Position numbers and translations under genes: made by a program. The notes under the pieces are model-generated. The model worked only from the letters and a program-made list of their open reading frames with translations. It made no database searches and had not been told where the DNA came from. From positions 1 through 63,334 of the forward strand of contig CAYWVF010000016.1 in assembly GCA_964461815.1 (NCBI GenBank): a stretch of DNA of 63,334 bases. Direction: 5' to 3'. Positions 1 to 6,583 of the stretch are shown in pieces; the stretch's first letter is position 1, and each line of letters begins with the position of its first letter. The DNA is from JAAZBA01 sp964461815 (lineage in GTDB: Bacteria > Bacillota > Clostridia > Oscillospirales > QAMX01).

Positions 1-137
1 AGTTTATACTACCACTTTTTATTAAGCTGTAGCTAGCTGTTATTAGCTGTATCTATAATCAATCCCTATTCCGTGATAATGTAATCACCCTTATAACCTA
101 GCTCTTGGAGCGAATAGTAATTTTTAGCATCTGTCAT
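1..137 (-). CDS. Phage-type protein with three in-frame TAG codons, partial
   Basis: Starting at ATG 135-137, the reading frame gives MTDAKNYYSLQELGYKGDY and onward, and meets TAG at 66-68, 33-35 and 9-11, with no TAA or TGA, before running off the left edge. Read with TAG as Gln, the product continues IITEQGLIID and TANNSQLQLNKKWQYK, which resembles from memory a conserved phage protein family with the pattern YxLxELGYxGDYxITExGxxIDxANN. An AAAGGAG ribosome site lies 11 bases upstream, inside the preceding gene. In the standard code it would yield only 23 residues. It follows the 62-codon gene by five bases, so the two are cotranscribed. A decayed gene is the alternative, but every stop is TAG. 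Confidence 0.7.
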
Positions 138-142
138 TCTCT

Positions 143-331
143 TTAACTCTCCTTTAGATTAGATATAATTTCTTTAAGCTATCTCTGCTTGTTTTCCCCT
201 AAATCATAATATCCTTTAATCCAACAATAGAAGCTATCCTATTTTAGTTCCAGATATTCCGCTATTTCCTTGTAACTAATACCTTGCATAGCTTTCAATA
301 GCTTACATTCTTTTCTTAAAAATTCATTCAT
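143..331 (-). CDS. 62-codon phage protein with two in-frame TAG codons
   Basis: ATG at 329-331 is preceded by GAAAGGA with 8 bases of spacing. The frame gives MNEFLRKECKLLKAMQGISY, then KEIAEYLELK, then TAG (239-241), DSFYCWIKGYYDLGENKQR, TAG (179-181), LKEIISNLKES and TAA (143-145). The pattern IAEYL...SFYxWLKGxYxLGEEKQ is, from memory, a small DNA-binding protein common in Firmicute phages, of about 62 residues, so the full length fits only if both TAG codons are read through. Gln fits both places. In the standard code it is a 30-residue peptide. A promoter at 351-380 and a terminator just upstream isolate it from the regulator gene. This is probably an early phage gene. Confidence 0.75.
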
Positions 332-350
332 CTTGTATATCCTTTCTATG

Positions 351-380
351 ATACTACGGAAAACTATAGTAGAACGTCAA
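351..380 (-). promoter_or_regulatory. Promoter of the TAG-containing phage genes
   Basis: On the minus strand TTGACG, an 18-base spacer and TAGTAT lie just after the terminator at 379-418 and about 20 bases before the 62-codon gene. The match to a host sigma-70-type promoter suggests that the host polymerase could transcribe these genes without phage factors. Confidence 0.5.
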
Positions 381-418
381 AAAATATACCGCCTACAGCG
401 TTAGCTATAGACGGTATA
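379..418 (-). terminator. Strong intrinsic terminator upstream of the TAG-containing genes
   Basis: On the minus strand a 15-bp stem (385-399 with 404-418, two G-U pairs) has a 4-base loop and is followed by six T. It would end transcripts coming from the regulator gene and the structured region at 419-642, and so separates the standard-code regulator from the TAG-containing genes. Confidence 0.8.
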
Positions 419-642
419 CCTTAACATAGATACTAATTACTCTTCCGCTATTATACTAGAAAGACCTTACTAATACTTTTAAGAGTTTTGTCCCTACAAT
501 CAGATTATCTGTTCCGTTAAACCGTTCGGTAGGAGCGGGACTAGAGGGGGTATATTAAGGGACTTTCCGATTTTCTAACCTAGACTTTGTTCTAGGGAGG
601 CTCTAACTCCTACGAAGCGGTATTTATATTCCTACTTCGGTT
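419..642 (-). ncRNA. Candidate structured RNA between regulator and terminator
   Basis: No gene is seen in this 224-base stretch on either strand; the one long frame that opens when TAG is ignored has no start codon. It is rich in complementary segments when read on the minus strand: GTAGGAG pairs with CTCCTAC across about 80 bases, CCTAGA with TCTAGG forms a hairpin inside, CAGA with TCTG forms another, and GTCCCT pairs with AGGGAC in a position that would cross the first pairing. It ends at the strong terminator at 379-418. It may be a small RNA or a long 3' leader of the regulator mRNA. It is not a tRNA by the usual arms, and no known family was recognised. Confidence 0.35.
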
Positions 643-870
643 TTAATCTCTAAAATCAAACAGGTCTTTAGGCTTTATCTTGAACACTTCACACATCTTA
701 AATATCAAGTCAAAAGAAACGCCTACATTACCCAGTTCTATAGCACTAATGTGACTTCTTTGTATGTCCAGAAGCTCTGCTAGCTGTAGCTGAGTTATTC
801 GTAGCATCTTTCTATAATACACTACATTCAGCCCAAACTTTCGATATTGCTCACGGTATTCTTCTTTCAT
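643..870 (-). CDS. Small XRE/Cro-CI family regulator
   Basis: This 75-residue protein is essentially one helix-turn-helix domain: LRITQLQLAELLDIQRSHIS and AIELGNVGVSFDLIFKMCEV are typical of the family, from about residue 20 to 70. GAGGGGTG lies 7 bases before the ATG. It has no protease or dimerisation domain, so it is not a full lambda-type repressor. In a phage context such proteins control the lysogeny decision or act as Cro. No in-frame TAG occurs, unlike its downstream neighbours. A weak promoter (TTGCGG, 16, TATACA) is visible at 888-915 on the minus strand. Confidence 0.8.
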   Translation of the reverse strand: MKEEYREQYRKFGLNVVYYRKMLRITQLQLAELLDIQRSHISAIELGNVGVSFDLIFKMCEVFKIKPKDLFDFRD

Positions 871-947
871 CGGCTATCACCCCTCTATGTATATATTCTA
901 GGGGCATTTCCGCAAAGAATAAACTTGTTGATAAAGTCGCAACGACA

Positions 948-976
948 TTGACAGTGGTCATTTTGCATGTTAGAAT
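948..976 (+). promoter_or_regulatory. Promoter of the element lipoprotein gene
   Basis: TTGACA at 948-953 and TAGAAT at 971-976 are separated by 17 bases, 33 bases before the lipoprotein start. This near-consensus promoter predicts expression during lysogeny. Confidence 0.75.
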
Positions 977-1008
977 ATTATTACTAAATATGAGAGGAAG
1001 TAAACACC

Positions 1009-1722
1009 ATGAAAAAGCTCCTTGCGCTTATTCTGTCCTTTGTCCTGCTCCTTACCCTTTGTGCTTGTGGTGGCGGAACTACAAGCCAAGAAACAACGCA
1101 ACCCCCCGAAGTTTCCACAGATACCAATTCAGAAAACACAACCGAAGAAACTACCACGGATGAAATTACATTAGAGGAAATGCTTGCGGAAGCAGAGGTT
1201 CTTGATCATAATGCTCTGTCTAAAGCAATATACAATAATATTGTAAATGCAAAGAGTACCTATCAAGGTAAGTACTTTATAGTTACAGGGCCTATCTGGG
1301 AAATAACAGAAGAATATATCGTATTATCGGGAAATTTTTGTGTCTATCTTCCGATTGAAGAAATTGCAACAATTAACCTTAATCAATATATCACCATTGT
1401 TGGTAGAGCAAATAATTTAAGTGCTAGTATGACAGGAACAATTGTTGATTTTGAAGATACCCGTATTTCAAGCACTACTTTTACATATACCGGTGAATAT
1501 AATGCTTTCCATTCTACAGATGGCACACACCCTCAAGGCGTATGTCTAAAGTATGAAACTGACTCTGGGAAAACTGATTATGTAAGATTGGTTCTCACTG
1601 ATGAACAAAGAGATACTCTTACAAATGGAATGGAGATTACTGTAGAAGGTAAGCTATTTAGAAACGATGACGATACACCCTATAGTGCTTCTACAAAACT
1701 TGAAGTTGAAACAATCAAATAA
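1009..1722 (+). CDS. Element-borne lipoprotein with OB-fold-like domain
   Basis: The 237-residue product begins with a lipoprotein signal peptide, MKKLLALILSFVLLLTLCAC, with the lipobox cysteine at about position 18-20, followed by a Thr/Glu-rich linker to residue 50. Two stretches (KSTYQGKYFIVTGPIWEI to about residue 150, and VCLKYETDSGKTDYVRLVL to the end) have the alternating pattern of tRNA_anti-like OB folds found in many Firmicute lipoproteins. It should be anchored on the outer face of the membrane. AGGAAG precedes the ATG. It is transcribed alone from a strong promoter, convergent with the serine recombinase. It could be a lysogenic conversion gene; the function is unknown. Confidence 0.7.
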   Translation: MKKLLALILSFVLLLTLCACGGGTTSQETTQPPEVSTDTNSENTTEETTTDEITLEEMLAEAEVLDHNALSKAIYNNIVNAKSTYQGKYFIVTGPIWEITEEYIVLSGNFCVYLPIEEIATINLNQYITIVGRANNLSASMTGTIVDFEDTRISSTTFTYTGEYNAFHSTDGTHPQGVCLKYETDSGKTDYVRLVLTDEQRDTLTNGMEITVEGKLFRNDDDTPYSASTKLEVETIK

Positions 1723-1740
1723 GTAAAAGAATGGGGGCTA

Positions 1741-2307
1741 TTACAGTCCCCATTCTTTTACTCTCCTATAGAAAGTATTAGGTTTTACATCTAAGCGTTT
1801 CATAGCTTCAACTGCTGTAATCTTATCGGCTCTCCACTCTGCTACAACGGCTTCAAACTGCGCTCTGTCAATCTTCATCTTTTGGCGTCCTTGATATAGC
1901 CCCTGTTCCTTTGCAATCGCTATACCCTCTCTCTGACGCTCTAGGATATTCTCACGCTCTAGCTCTGCCATAGCTCCAAACACAGTAAGCATAAACTTTC
2001 CCTGTGGGGTAGAAGTATCAATACATTCTTTCAGACTAACAAAGTCTACACCCTTACTTGTAAGCTGTTCCACTATTATCAAAAGGTCTTTTGTGTTTCG
2101 TGCTATTCTGCTGATACTTTCTGTAATTACTACATCACCTTTACGGCAAAAGGATAACAACGCCTTTAATTGTTCTCTGTCTGTGTTCTTTCCGCTTTGC
2201 TTATCTATATATAGATTTTCTTTCTCTATGCCTTTTTCTAACAATGCTCTAGTTTGTCTTTCTTCATTCTGCTCAATTGTTGATACTCTGATATAACCTA
2301 ACAACAT
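1741..2307 (-). CDS. Serine recombinase (resolvase/invertase family)
   Basis: The 188-residue protein starts MLLGYIRVST, the N-terminal motif carrying the nucleophilic serine (Ser9), and has the central segments VVITESISRIARNTKDLL and AMAELERENILERQREGI of the Hin/Tn3 resolvase family, then a C-terminal helix-turn-helix (KPNTFYRRVKEW). The length matches small invertases and resolvases. The ATG at 2,307 was chosen over an upstream TTG because AAAGGA is 10 bases before it. Its role in the element may be plasmid-like resolution or inversion of a switch; no inverted crossover sites were found nearby. It has no in-frame TAG. Confidence 0.9.
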   Translation of the reverse strand: MLLGYIRVSTIEQNEERQTRALLEKGIEKENLYIDKQSGKNTDREQLKALLSFCRKGDVVITESISRIARNTKDLLIIVEQLTSKGVDFVSLKECIDTSTPQGKFMLTVFGAMAELERENILERQREGIAIAKEQGLYQGRQKMKIDRAQFEAVVAEWRADKITAVEAMKRLDVKPNTFYRRVKEWGL

Positions 2308-2356
2308 TTCTATCAATTCCTTTCACATAATTTCTATTTCTTATTTCTATGTCAAT

Positions 2357-2385
2357 AGAATACCATAAATTTTGAAATATGTCAA
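2357..2385 (-). promoter_or_regulatory. Promoter of the serine recombinase gene
   Basis: On the minus strand TTGACA and TATTCT are separated by 17 bases. A direct repeat of the -35 region (ATGTCAATAG near 2,350 and 2,380) overlaps it, possibly an operator. Confidence 0.65.
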
Positions 2386-2472
2386 TAGGAAGAGGCGTAT
2401 TTATTTGACACACTTTTTCGCTTGTTTTGAATATGTCGCTAGGGTATACCCAAATGAAAGACTTTTTCTATA

Positions 2473-2501
2473 TTGACAGTAATGATTTTGATGTTTATAC
2501 T
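2473..2501 (+). promoter_or_regulatory. Promoter of the 102-residue protein gene
   Basis: TTGACA at 2,473-2,478, 17 bases and TATACT at 2,496-2,501. A perfect 10-bp palindrome, GGGTATACCC, lies 22 bases upstream at 2,442-2,451 and could be an operator. Confidence 0.7.
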
Positions 2502-2546
2502 ATTAGTAGCTAGTTTCATGAATAAACTATAGAAAGAGGTATTGTT

Positions 2547-2855
2547 ATGGCTTCCGCTAAGAAAACCCTTAATCCTATCACTGATACGCCGACTTCTAAG
2601 ACTGACATTACTAAGCCCTTTATGCTTGCCTACATGAAGAGCGAGAAAGCAACCGCAGAAGATATTGCTTGGTTTAAGAGCATTGTTTCTGACAAGAAGT
2701 ATCAGAAAGAGTATACCAACAGACTGAACGGCGAGAAATACATGGATATTGACATTCCAGAAGTAAGAAAGCTGTTCTGTCAGCGTTTCTTCCCCAATCT
2801 TAACGCTAAGAAGAGCAAGAACAAAACCTTTATTGACAGCATCATGGATTTGTAA
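2547..2855 (+). CDS. Conserved-looking small element protein, function unknown
   Basis: The 102-residue product is Lys-rich and soluble, with a Thr/Ser/Lys-rich start, a helical segment MLAYMKSEKATAEDIAWFKS and a basic C terminus (FFPNLNAKKSKNKTFIDSIM). No known domain was recognised. GAAAGAGG lies before the ATG and a near-consensus promoter 46 bases upstream, so expression in the lysogen is expected. It ends in TAA and is followed by a terminator shared with the convergent integrase gene. It might be a DNA-binding or directionality protein given its place beside the integrase, but that is only position. Confidence 0.6.
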   Translation: MASAKKTLNPITDTPTSKTDITKPFMLAYMKSEKATAEDIAWFKSIVSDKKYQKEYTNRLNGEKYMDIDIPEVRKLFCQRFFPNLNAKKSKNKTFIDSIMDL

Positions 2856-2873
2856 TAATCCCTACATACAGAG

Positions 2874-2906
2874 AAAGAGCAAGGTATTAAACCTTGCTCT
2901 TTTTTC
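2874..2906. terminator. Intrinsic terminator between the 102-residue gene and the integrase
   Basis: A 10-bp stem (2,875-2,884 with 2,892-2,901) and 7-base loop are followed by T on the plus strand; the complementary strand also has a short T run after the stem. It abuts the TAG stop of the integrase gene at 2,906-2,908. Confidence 0.8.
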
Positions 2907-3952
2907 TATTCTTCCTCTTGGCGTTTCTTTGTTGTCAACGTCTGTCCGCTATTTGTCCGAAGATTGGCAAGGATAGAATATTGTTCTATCTTATCCTTTA
3001 CATCTCCACTATAAAGGTTAGCGTATCTCTGCACCATGTCAAGCTCACTATGGGTCAATACCTTTGCAAGAGAAATAATATCTCCACCGCTTACAATCCA
3101 GTTTTTGGCGAATGTGTGGCGGAAAAGGTGCATACCTGTTTTCTCTACACCTCGCTTATTGTTATATCTTGCAATAGCAGAGGACAATCCACCTCTTGTA
3201 AGCTGTTCGCCGTAGGCATTACAAAAGAGAAAGTCTGTAGGCTCTATATCTCCGCCTGTTCTCCAATAGCTGATATACTCCGCTAAGACCGCCTTACACT
3301 TGCGCTCTAAGCCTATTCTTACAACCTTGTGCGCTTTTGTGGTATTGAATGTAATATAACCATCTTCTAAATCCACATCTTTGATACGGAGATTTACAAG
3401 GGTATTTGTTCTAGCTCCTGTAGCTAACATTAGATTGATAACGGCAAAGTTCCGGAAATCTTCAAAGTAAGTAATGGGCGGTCTGACTAGGAGCTTCTTT
3501 AACTCTGTTTCCGTGTATACCTCTTTGACAGGGGGCATGACTTCTTTAATGGGACACTTAAACCCATCGAGCAAACCTATCTCTTCGCAGTAGTTGCCAA
3601 AAGCCCTATACCCTCGCAGATAGGAGTTAATCGTCTGCTGATTGCTTACACCTAGGCTCTTGATAAACATAAGCTGTATGCCGTCCTGCGTCAGAATATC
3701 AATAGGACAATCTTCATCTGTGGTATGTAGCCATTCAGTAATGAAGTTTACGAGCTTCTTATAACATCTGTCATAGAAAAGCAAGGTATCTTTGCTGTTT
3801 CCTTTACCCTCTTGGAATAACTTGAACTTTAAGTAAGCGTGTTTAACACTAATCTCTCCACCTGTATATTCGCTATAGTTATGCCCTAATCTTCTTAACT
3901 TATCTTCTCTTGTTGCCTGTTTCTTGGCAGTTGTCATTCTCTGTCGTGCCAT
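2906..3952 (-). CDS. int: Tyrosine recombinase (phage integrase)
   Basis: This 348-residue integrase has a core-binding domain (about residues 30-130) and a catalytic domain with the family's residues visible: Arg181 (TGARTNTLVNL), His275 and Arg278 (GMHLFRHTF), His301 (LTHSEL) and the nucleophile Tyr310 (QRYANL). It catalyses integration and excision at the adjacent attachment site. AAGGGGG precedes the ATG and a promoter sits at 3,974-4,002. It is the only gene of the standard-code block that ends in TAG. If TAG were read as an amino acid the frame would continue for 42 codons to a TGA, across the terminator. Confidence 0.95.
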   Translation of the reverse strand: MARQRMTTAKKQATREDKLRRLGHNYSEYTGGEISVKHAYLKFKLFQEGKGNSKDTLLFYDRCYKKLVNFITEWLHTTDEDCPIDILTQDGIQLMFIKSLGVSNQQTINSYLRGYRAFGNYCEEIGLLDGFKCPIKEVMPPVKEVYTETELKKLLVRPPITYFEDFRNFAVINLMLATGARTNTLVNLRIKDVDLEDGYITFNTTKAHKVVRIGLERKCKAVLAEYISYWRTGGDIEPTDFLFCNAYGEQLTRGGLSSAIARYNNKRGVEKTGMHLFRHTFAKNWIVSGGDIISLAKVLTHSELDMVQRYANLYSGDVKDKIEQYSILANLRTNSGQTLTTKKRQEEE

Positions 3953-3973
3953 AGGAATACCCCCTTGTAAATA

Positions 3974-4002
3974 ATACTACCATAGCACTACACGATTTTC
4001 AA
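3974..4002 (-). promoter_or_regulatory. Integrase promoter
   Basis: On the minus strand TTGAAA, 17 bases and TAGTAT, about 20 bases before the integrase start. The 11-base word TACACGATTTT covers the -35 region (3,989-3,999) and recurs at 4,170-4,180. Confidence 0.6.
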
Positions 4003-4180
4003 TATAAGACTTAGAAAACTGATTACAAGATTTTCTTCCTATGGCATGATACGGATTGAATAATCGTTTTTATCCGTTAGAGAAGAGGATATAAAAATCC
4101 TTTGAGTTGCAAGGACTTTTCCTAGATACTCGACGGAGGCGGATTTGTTAGAGATTATCCAACCGTGTATACACGATTTT
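3989..4180. other. Probable attachment-site region with 11-bp direct repeat and palindrome
   Basis: TACACGATTTT occurs at 3,989-3,999 and 4,170-4,180 in the same orientation. The second copy overlaps a perfect 12-bp palindrome (4,164-4,175) and precedes a short hairpin, 20 bases before the end of the host gene at 4,201. These are plausible integrase arm or core sites, inferred from position next to the integrase only. Confidence 0.35.
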
Positions 4181-4200
4181 TAATCGTTCCCTGTTTGATC

Positions 4201-5088
4201 TTACTTAGCCGGTCTTGCGTCGTCGATCTTCTTCATGAGCATACGTGCAATATTTACCATATAATTTACGCCGATATGGATATTGTCTGCATCGTATCTA
4301 CGAAGGAAGTTGTCAGCTTCATATGTAAAGTCGCCCTTGTAATCTATCTTACCGAGAGCCTTTGTGATATTGTCCCAGTTCATGCCGCAGTTCTGATCGT
4401 ACGGAGCTGTATGCGTATCGGAAACGTAGTCGTTATCATGAATATGCAAAGCGCCGAGGCGGTCATGACCTATCGCATATATAGCATCATCCGCTTCTTC
4501 ACCTATGAGTCCGCAGTGTCCCAAATCAAGGCATACTGTAAATACCTCGGGATCGTTCAGATCGTCATAATATTCCGCAAGGTCTCTGCCGAAGGAGCAG
4601 ACTGTCGGGATGATATATCTGCGGCGAGGATCATAGTCCCACATATTCTCAATTGCAATTTTTACACCGTAGTCCTTTGCTACTGTTGCGAAATCACGGT
4701 ATGTTCTGTAATTAATCTCCTTCTGAGGATCTCCCGGCTCAGAGTATACGATAGGATGTACGACTATCACCTTAGCTCCGAGTGTGCCTGCGATCTTGAT
4801 AGAGTTCTTGATATACGTAATGATCTTCTTATTGTAGTTCTCGTCTCCCTTTCTCCAGCTCGGGAATGGTGCATGAGCCTGATTGAATACGAGTCCGCTT
4901 GCCTCCACCTTATTACGAAGTTCCTTGGCAAATGCTATGAAATCACTTGTGTTAAGAGCACAGTCATCATACTCCATATCGAACATCGAGAAGTCAAGAG
5001 CATCATAGCCTGCATCGGCAAATATTTTTATTCCCTTATCGATACCGCATTTTTTGAATACGCCATCGGTTTGTGTAGACAACAGCAT
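4201..5088 (-). CDS. Sugar phosphate isomerase/epimerase (TIM barrel)
   Basis: The 295-residue protein belongs to the xylose isomerase-like TIM-barrel family. Metal-binding residues expected for the family are visible: Glu in KIAIENMW, Asp and His in CLDLGHCG, His in LHIHDND and the last Glu in FTYEADNF. It probably isomerises or epimerises a sugar or cyclitol in the cytoplasm, with an unknown substrate. GAGAGGA precedes the ATG. A promoter lies at 5,127-5,155, so it is transcribed alone. The integrated element ends immediately behind its stop codon. Its neighbour is an Idh-type dehydrogenase, consistent with inositol-like or keto-sugar metabolism. Confidence 0.8.
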   Translation of the reverse strand: MLLSTQTDGVFKKCGIDKGIKIFADAGYDALDFSMFDMEYDDCALNTSDFIAFAKELRNKVEASGLVFNQAHAPFPSWRKGDENYNKKIITYIKNSIKIAGTLGAKVIVVHPIVYSEPGDPQKEINYRTYRDFATVAKDYGVKIAIENMWDYDPRRRYIIPTVCSFGRDLAEYYDDLNDPEVFTVCLDLGHCGLIGEEADDAIYAIGHDRLGALHIHDNDYVSDTHTAPYDQNCGMNWDNITKALGKIDYKGDFTYEADNFLRRYDADNIHIGVNYMVNIARMLMKKIDDARPAK

Positions 5089-5126
5089 AGTGATTATCCT
5101 CTCTTTTCAATAAAATTTCTACTGCT

Positions 5127-5155
5127 ATTATACTAAATTCGAGTCATTCCGTCAA
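5127..5155 (-). promoter_or_regulatory. Promoter of the TIM-barrel isomerase gene
   Basis: On the minus strand TTGACG, 17 bases and TATAAT, 39 bases before the start. Confidence 0.7.
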
Positions 5156-5194
5156 GTATATTCTAAAATTAGTTATGCTTTGCCATATAATTTA

Positions 5195-5225
5195 AAAAGC
5201 GATATCCGCTCGGGATATCGCTTTT
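5195..5225. terminator. Intrinsic terminator after the small regulator
   Basis: Inverted repeat AAAAGCGATATCC / GGGATATCGCTTTT with a short loop. It ends the Gfo/Idh/MocA operon on the minus strand. Confidence 0.7.
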
Positions 5226-5242
5226 ATTCCGTTTGAGATAAA

Positions 5243-5452
5243 TTACGCCTTTTCTCCGCTCGTATGCTCGAGAATATCGTCCACGTTGCAATTGAGTATG
5301 CCGCAAAGCGTATCAAGCGTATTCGTTGTTATCGCCTTGCCGTGCTTCATACGATGTAAGATATTGGCAGAAAAGCCATATTTAAATATAAGCTGATATT
5401 CAGTAATATTCTTTTCTATCAATGTATTATAAAAAGGCCTGTAACTTATCAT
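5243..5452 (-). CDS. Small XRE-family helix-turn-helix protein
   Basis: The 69-residue protein is a single Cro/CI-type helix-turn-helix: NTLIEKNITEYQLIFKYGFS, then ILHRMKHGKAITTNTLDTLC and VDDIL. The start at 5,452 is set by GGAGG 6 bases upstream; an upstream in-frame start at 5,485 lacks a ribosome site. It lies 39 bases behind the Gfo/Idh/MocA gene on the same strand and shares its transcript. Single-domain regulators of this kind are common in Clostridia and their targets are not known. It may regulate this operon. Confidence 0.75.
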   Translation of the reverse strand: MISYRPFYNTLIEKNITEYQLIFKYGFSANILHRMKHGKAITTNTLDTLCGILNCNVDDILEHTSGEKA

Positions 5453-5491
5453 ATTTTCCTCCGTCAGCACGAGGCTGACAAACAATGAAAA

Positions 5492-6535
5492 TTAAAGAGT
5501 AATGAACTTACCTGTTGCGGAAGACTCATAGATGCTCTCGATGATCTTCTGAACCTTTGCACCGTCTGTTGCCGGAACTTCTACAGGTGTGCCGTTGATG
5601 ATAGAATCGCTGAAGGATGCGATCTCTCTGCCGTAGATATTGCCGAGCTCGCCGCTGAGTGTCATGCCGCCCTCTTCGTTTCTATCCTGTGTAGCATTGT
5701 AGCCTGCGCTGTCATCGGAAAGGATGATCGTAACTTCGCCGCCGTCCATCTGTCCGATCGTGCCGATGCAGTTAGCGCTTCCCTTTGTGCCGTACAGCTC
5801 GAGCTTCCACTTAACAGCGTTATCGGGGATGTTGAAGTTAGCATCAACTGTACCGAAGCAACCGTTTTCAAGCTGGAACAGAGCGGAGCAGGAATCCTCA
5901 ACATCATACTTGAATGTCAATGTCTCTGCAAGGCCGCCGACCTTCTTGATATAGCTGCCTGTGATGTACTGGATAAGGTCGAGGCAGTGGATACCCATAT
6001 CTGTCATAGCGCCGCCGCCTGCTGTAGCCTTGGACTGTCTCCAGTTGCCGGGCATATCGGGATACCAGCATGTAAACTGAGCATGGCAGGAAACGAGCTG
6101 TCCGAATACGCCGTCAGCTACCATCTTCTTAAGCTGCTGATGATATGTGTTGAAGCGCATAACAAGACCTGTAGCCATAAGGAGGCCCTTATCAGCTGCC
6201 ATCTTACAAAGCTCTGCACTTTCTTCTGCTGTTGCTGCTATCGGCTTCTCAACAAGGATGTGCTTGTTTGCAGCGATTGCCTTACGAACCTGCTCGGAGT
6301 GATATACAACAGGAGAAGCGATGTAAACAGCCTCTACCTCAGGATCTGCGAGCAGAGAATCAGCGTCTGTGTAAGCCTTTTTTGCGTTATATTTGTCGCG
6401 AAGCTTCTCAGCAAGCTCAGGAAATACTTCCATAACTGCATAGATTTCTGCGTTTTCTGCAAACTCCATACCGGGAAGTGTACGGCGGTCAGCGATTCCG
6501 CCTGCACCAAGGATACCCCATTTGATTTTTCTCAT
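5492..6535 (-). CDS. Gfo/Idh/MocA family oxidoreductase
   Basis: The 347-residue enzyme has an N-terminal Rossmann fold (KWGILGAGGIADRRTLPGM), the family signature EKPIAATAEE near residue 95, and the C-terminal alpha/beta domain with MTDMGIHCLDLIQYI. It oxidises or reduces a sugar or inositol derivative with NAD(P). AAGGAAGGAA precedes the ATG. A promoter within the end of the upstream ROK gene (6,591-6,619) can drive it with the small regulator behind. Its place beside a TIM-barrel isomerase and a ROK repressor suggests a shared catabolic path for a sugar derivative. Confidence 0.85.
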   Translation of the reverse strand: MRKIKWGILGAGGIADRRTLPGMEFAENAEIYAVMEVFPELAEKLRDKYNAKKAYTDADSLLADPEVEAVYIASPVVYHSEQVRKAIAANKHILVEKPIAATAEESAELCKMAADKGLLMATGLVMRFNTYHQQLKKMVADGVFGQLVSCHAQFTCWYPDMPGNWRQSKATAGGGAMTDMGIHCLDLIQYITGSYIKKVGGLAETLTFKYDVEDSCSALFQLENGCFGTVDANFNIPDNAVKWKLELYGTKGSANCIGTIGQMDGGEVTIILSDDSAGYNATQDRNEEGGMTLSGELGNIYGREIASFSDSIINGTPVEVPATDGAKVQKIIESIYESSATGKFITL

Positions 6536-6583
6536 AATGTGAATTCCTTCCTTTCAGAAAATAATTTATTAAATTGGAATTGC

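Larger units (their letters stand above)
1..4180. mobile_element. Integrase-proximal end of an integrated phage-like element
   Basis: This segment carries a tyrosine integrase, a serine recombinase, a small XRE regulator, a lipoprotein and short phage-type genes, and its base composition is visibly AT-richer than the sequence from 4,200 onward. The right boundary is placed between the integrase promoter (near 4,000) and the host gene ending at 4,201; a 12-bp perfect palindrome at 4,164-4,175 lies there. The left end is outside the window. Two genes at the left edge are interrupted only by TAG codons, which suggests a phage using TAG as glutamine. Whether this is a complete prophage or an integrative element cannot be decided here, and the exact attachment site is inferred. 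Confidence 0.75.

Noticed and set aside
500..580. A 74-base segment on the minus strand bounded by GTCCCT and AGGGAC looks like the size and closing stem of a tRNA, perhaps a suppressor
   Set aside because: It lacks a D arm, a CTA anticodon in a 7-base loop and a T loop (no GTTCRA), and has no CCA. The size match seems accidental.
560..650. A longer minus-strand frame that opens if TAG is read through (KPK-TAG-EYKYRFVGVRASLE)
   Set aside because: It has no ATG, GTG or TTG start and no ribosome site, and lies in the structured region, so recoding alone does not make it a gene.
2340..2546. Invertible promoter controlled by the serine recombinase
   Set aside because: Only direct repeats of ATGTCAATAG were found; no inverted crossover sites flank the promoters.
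4165..5136. A long plus-strand frame opposite the TIM-barrel isomerase
   Set aside because: It is the antisense shadow of a gene with clear family motifs, and has no ribosome site.
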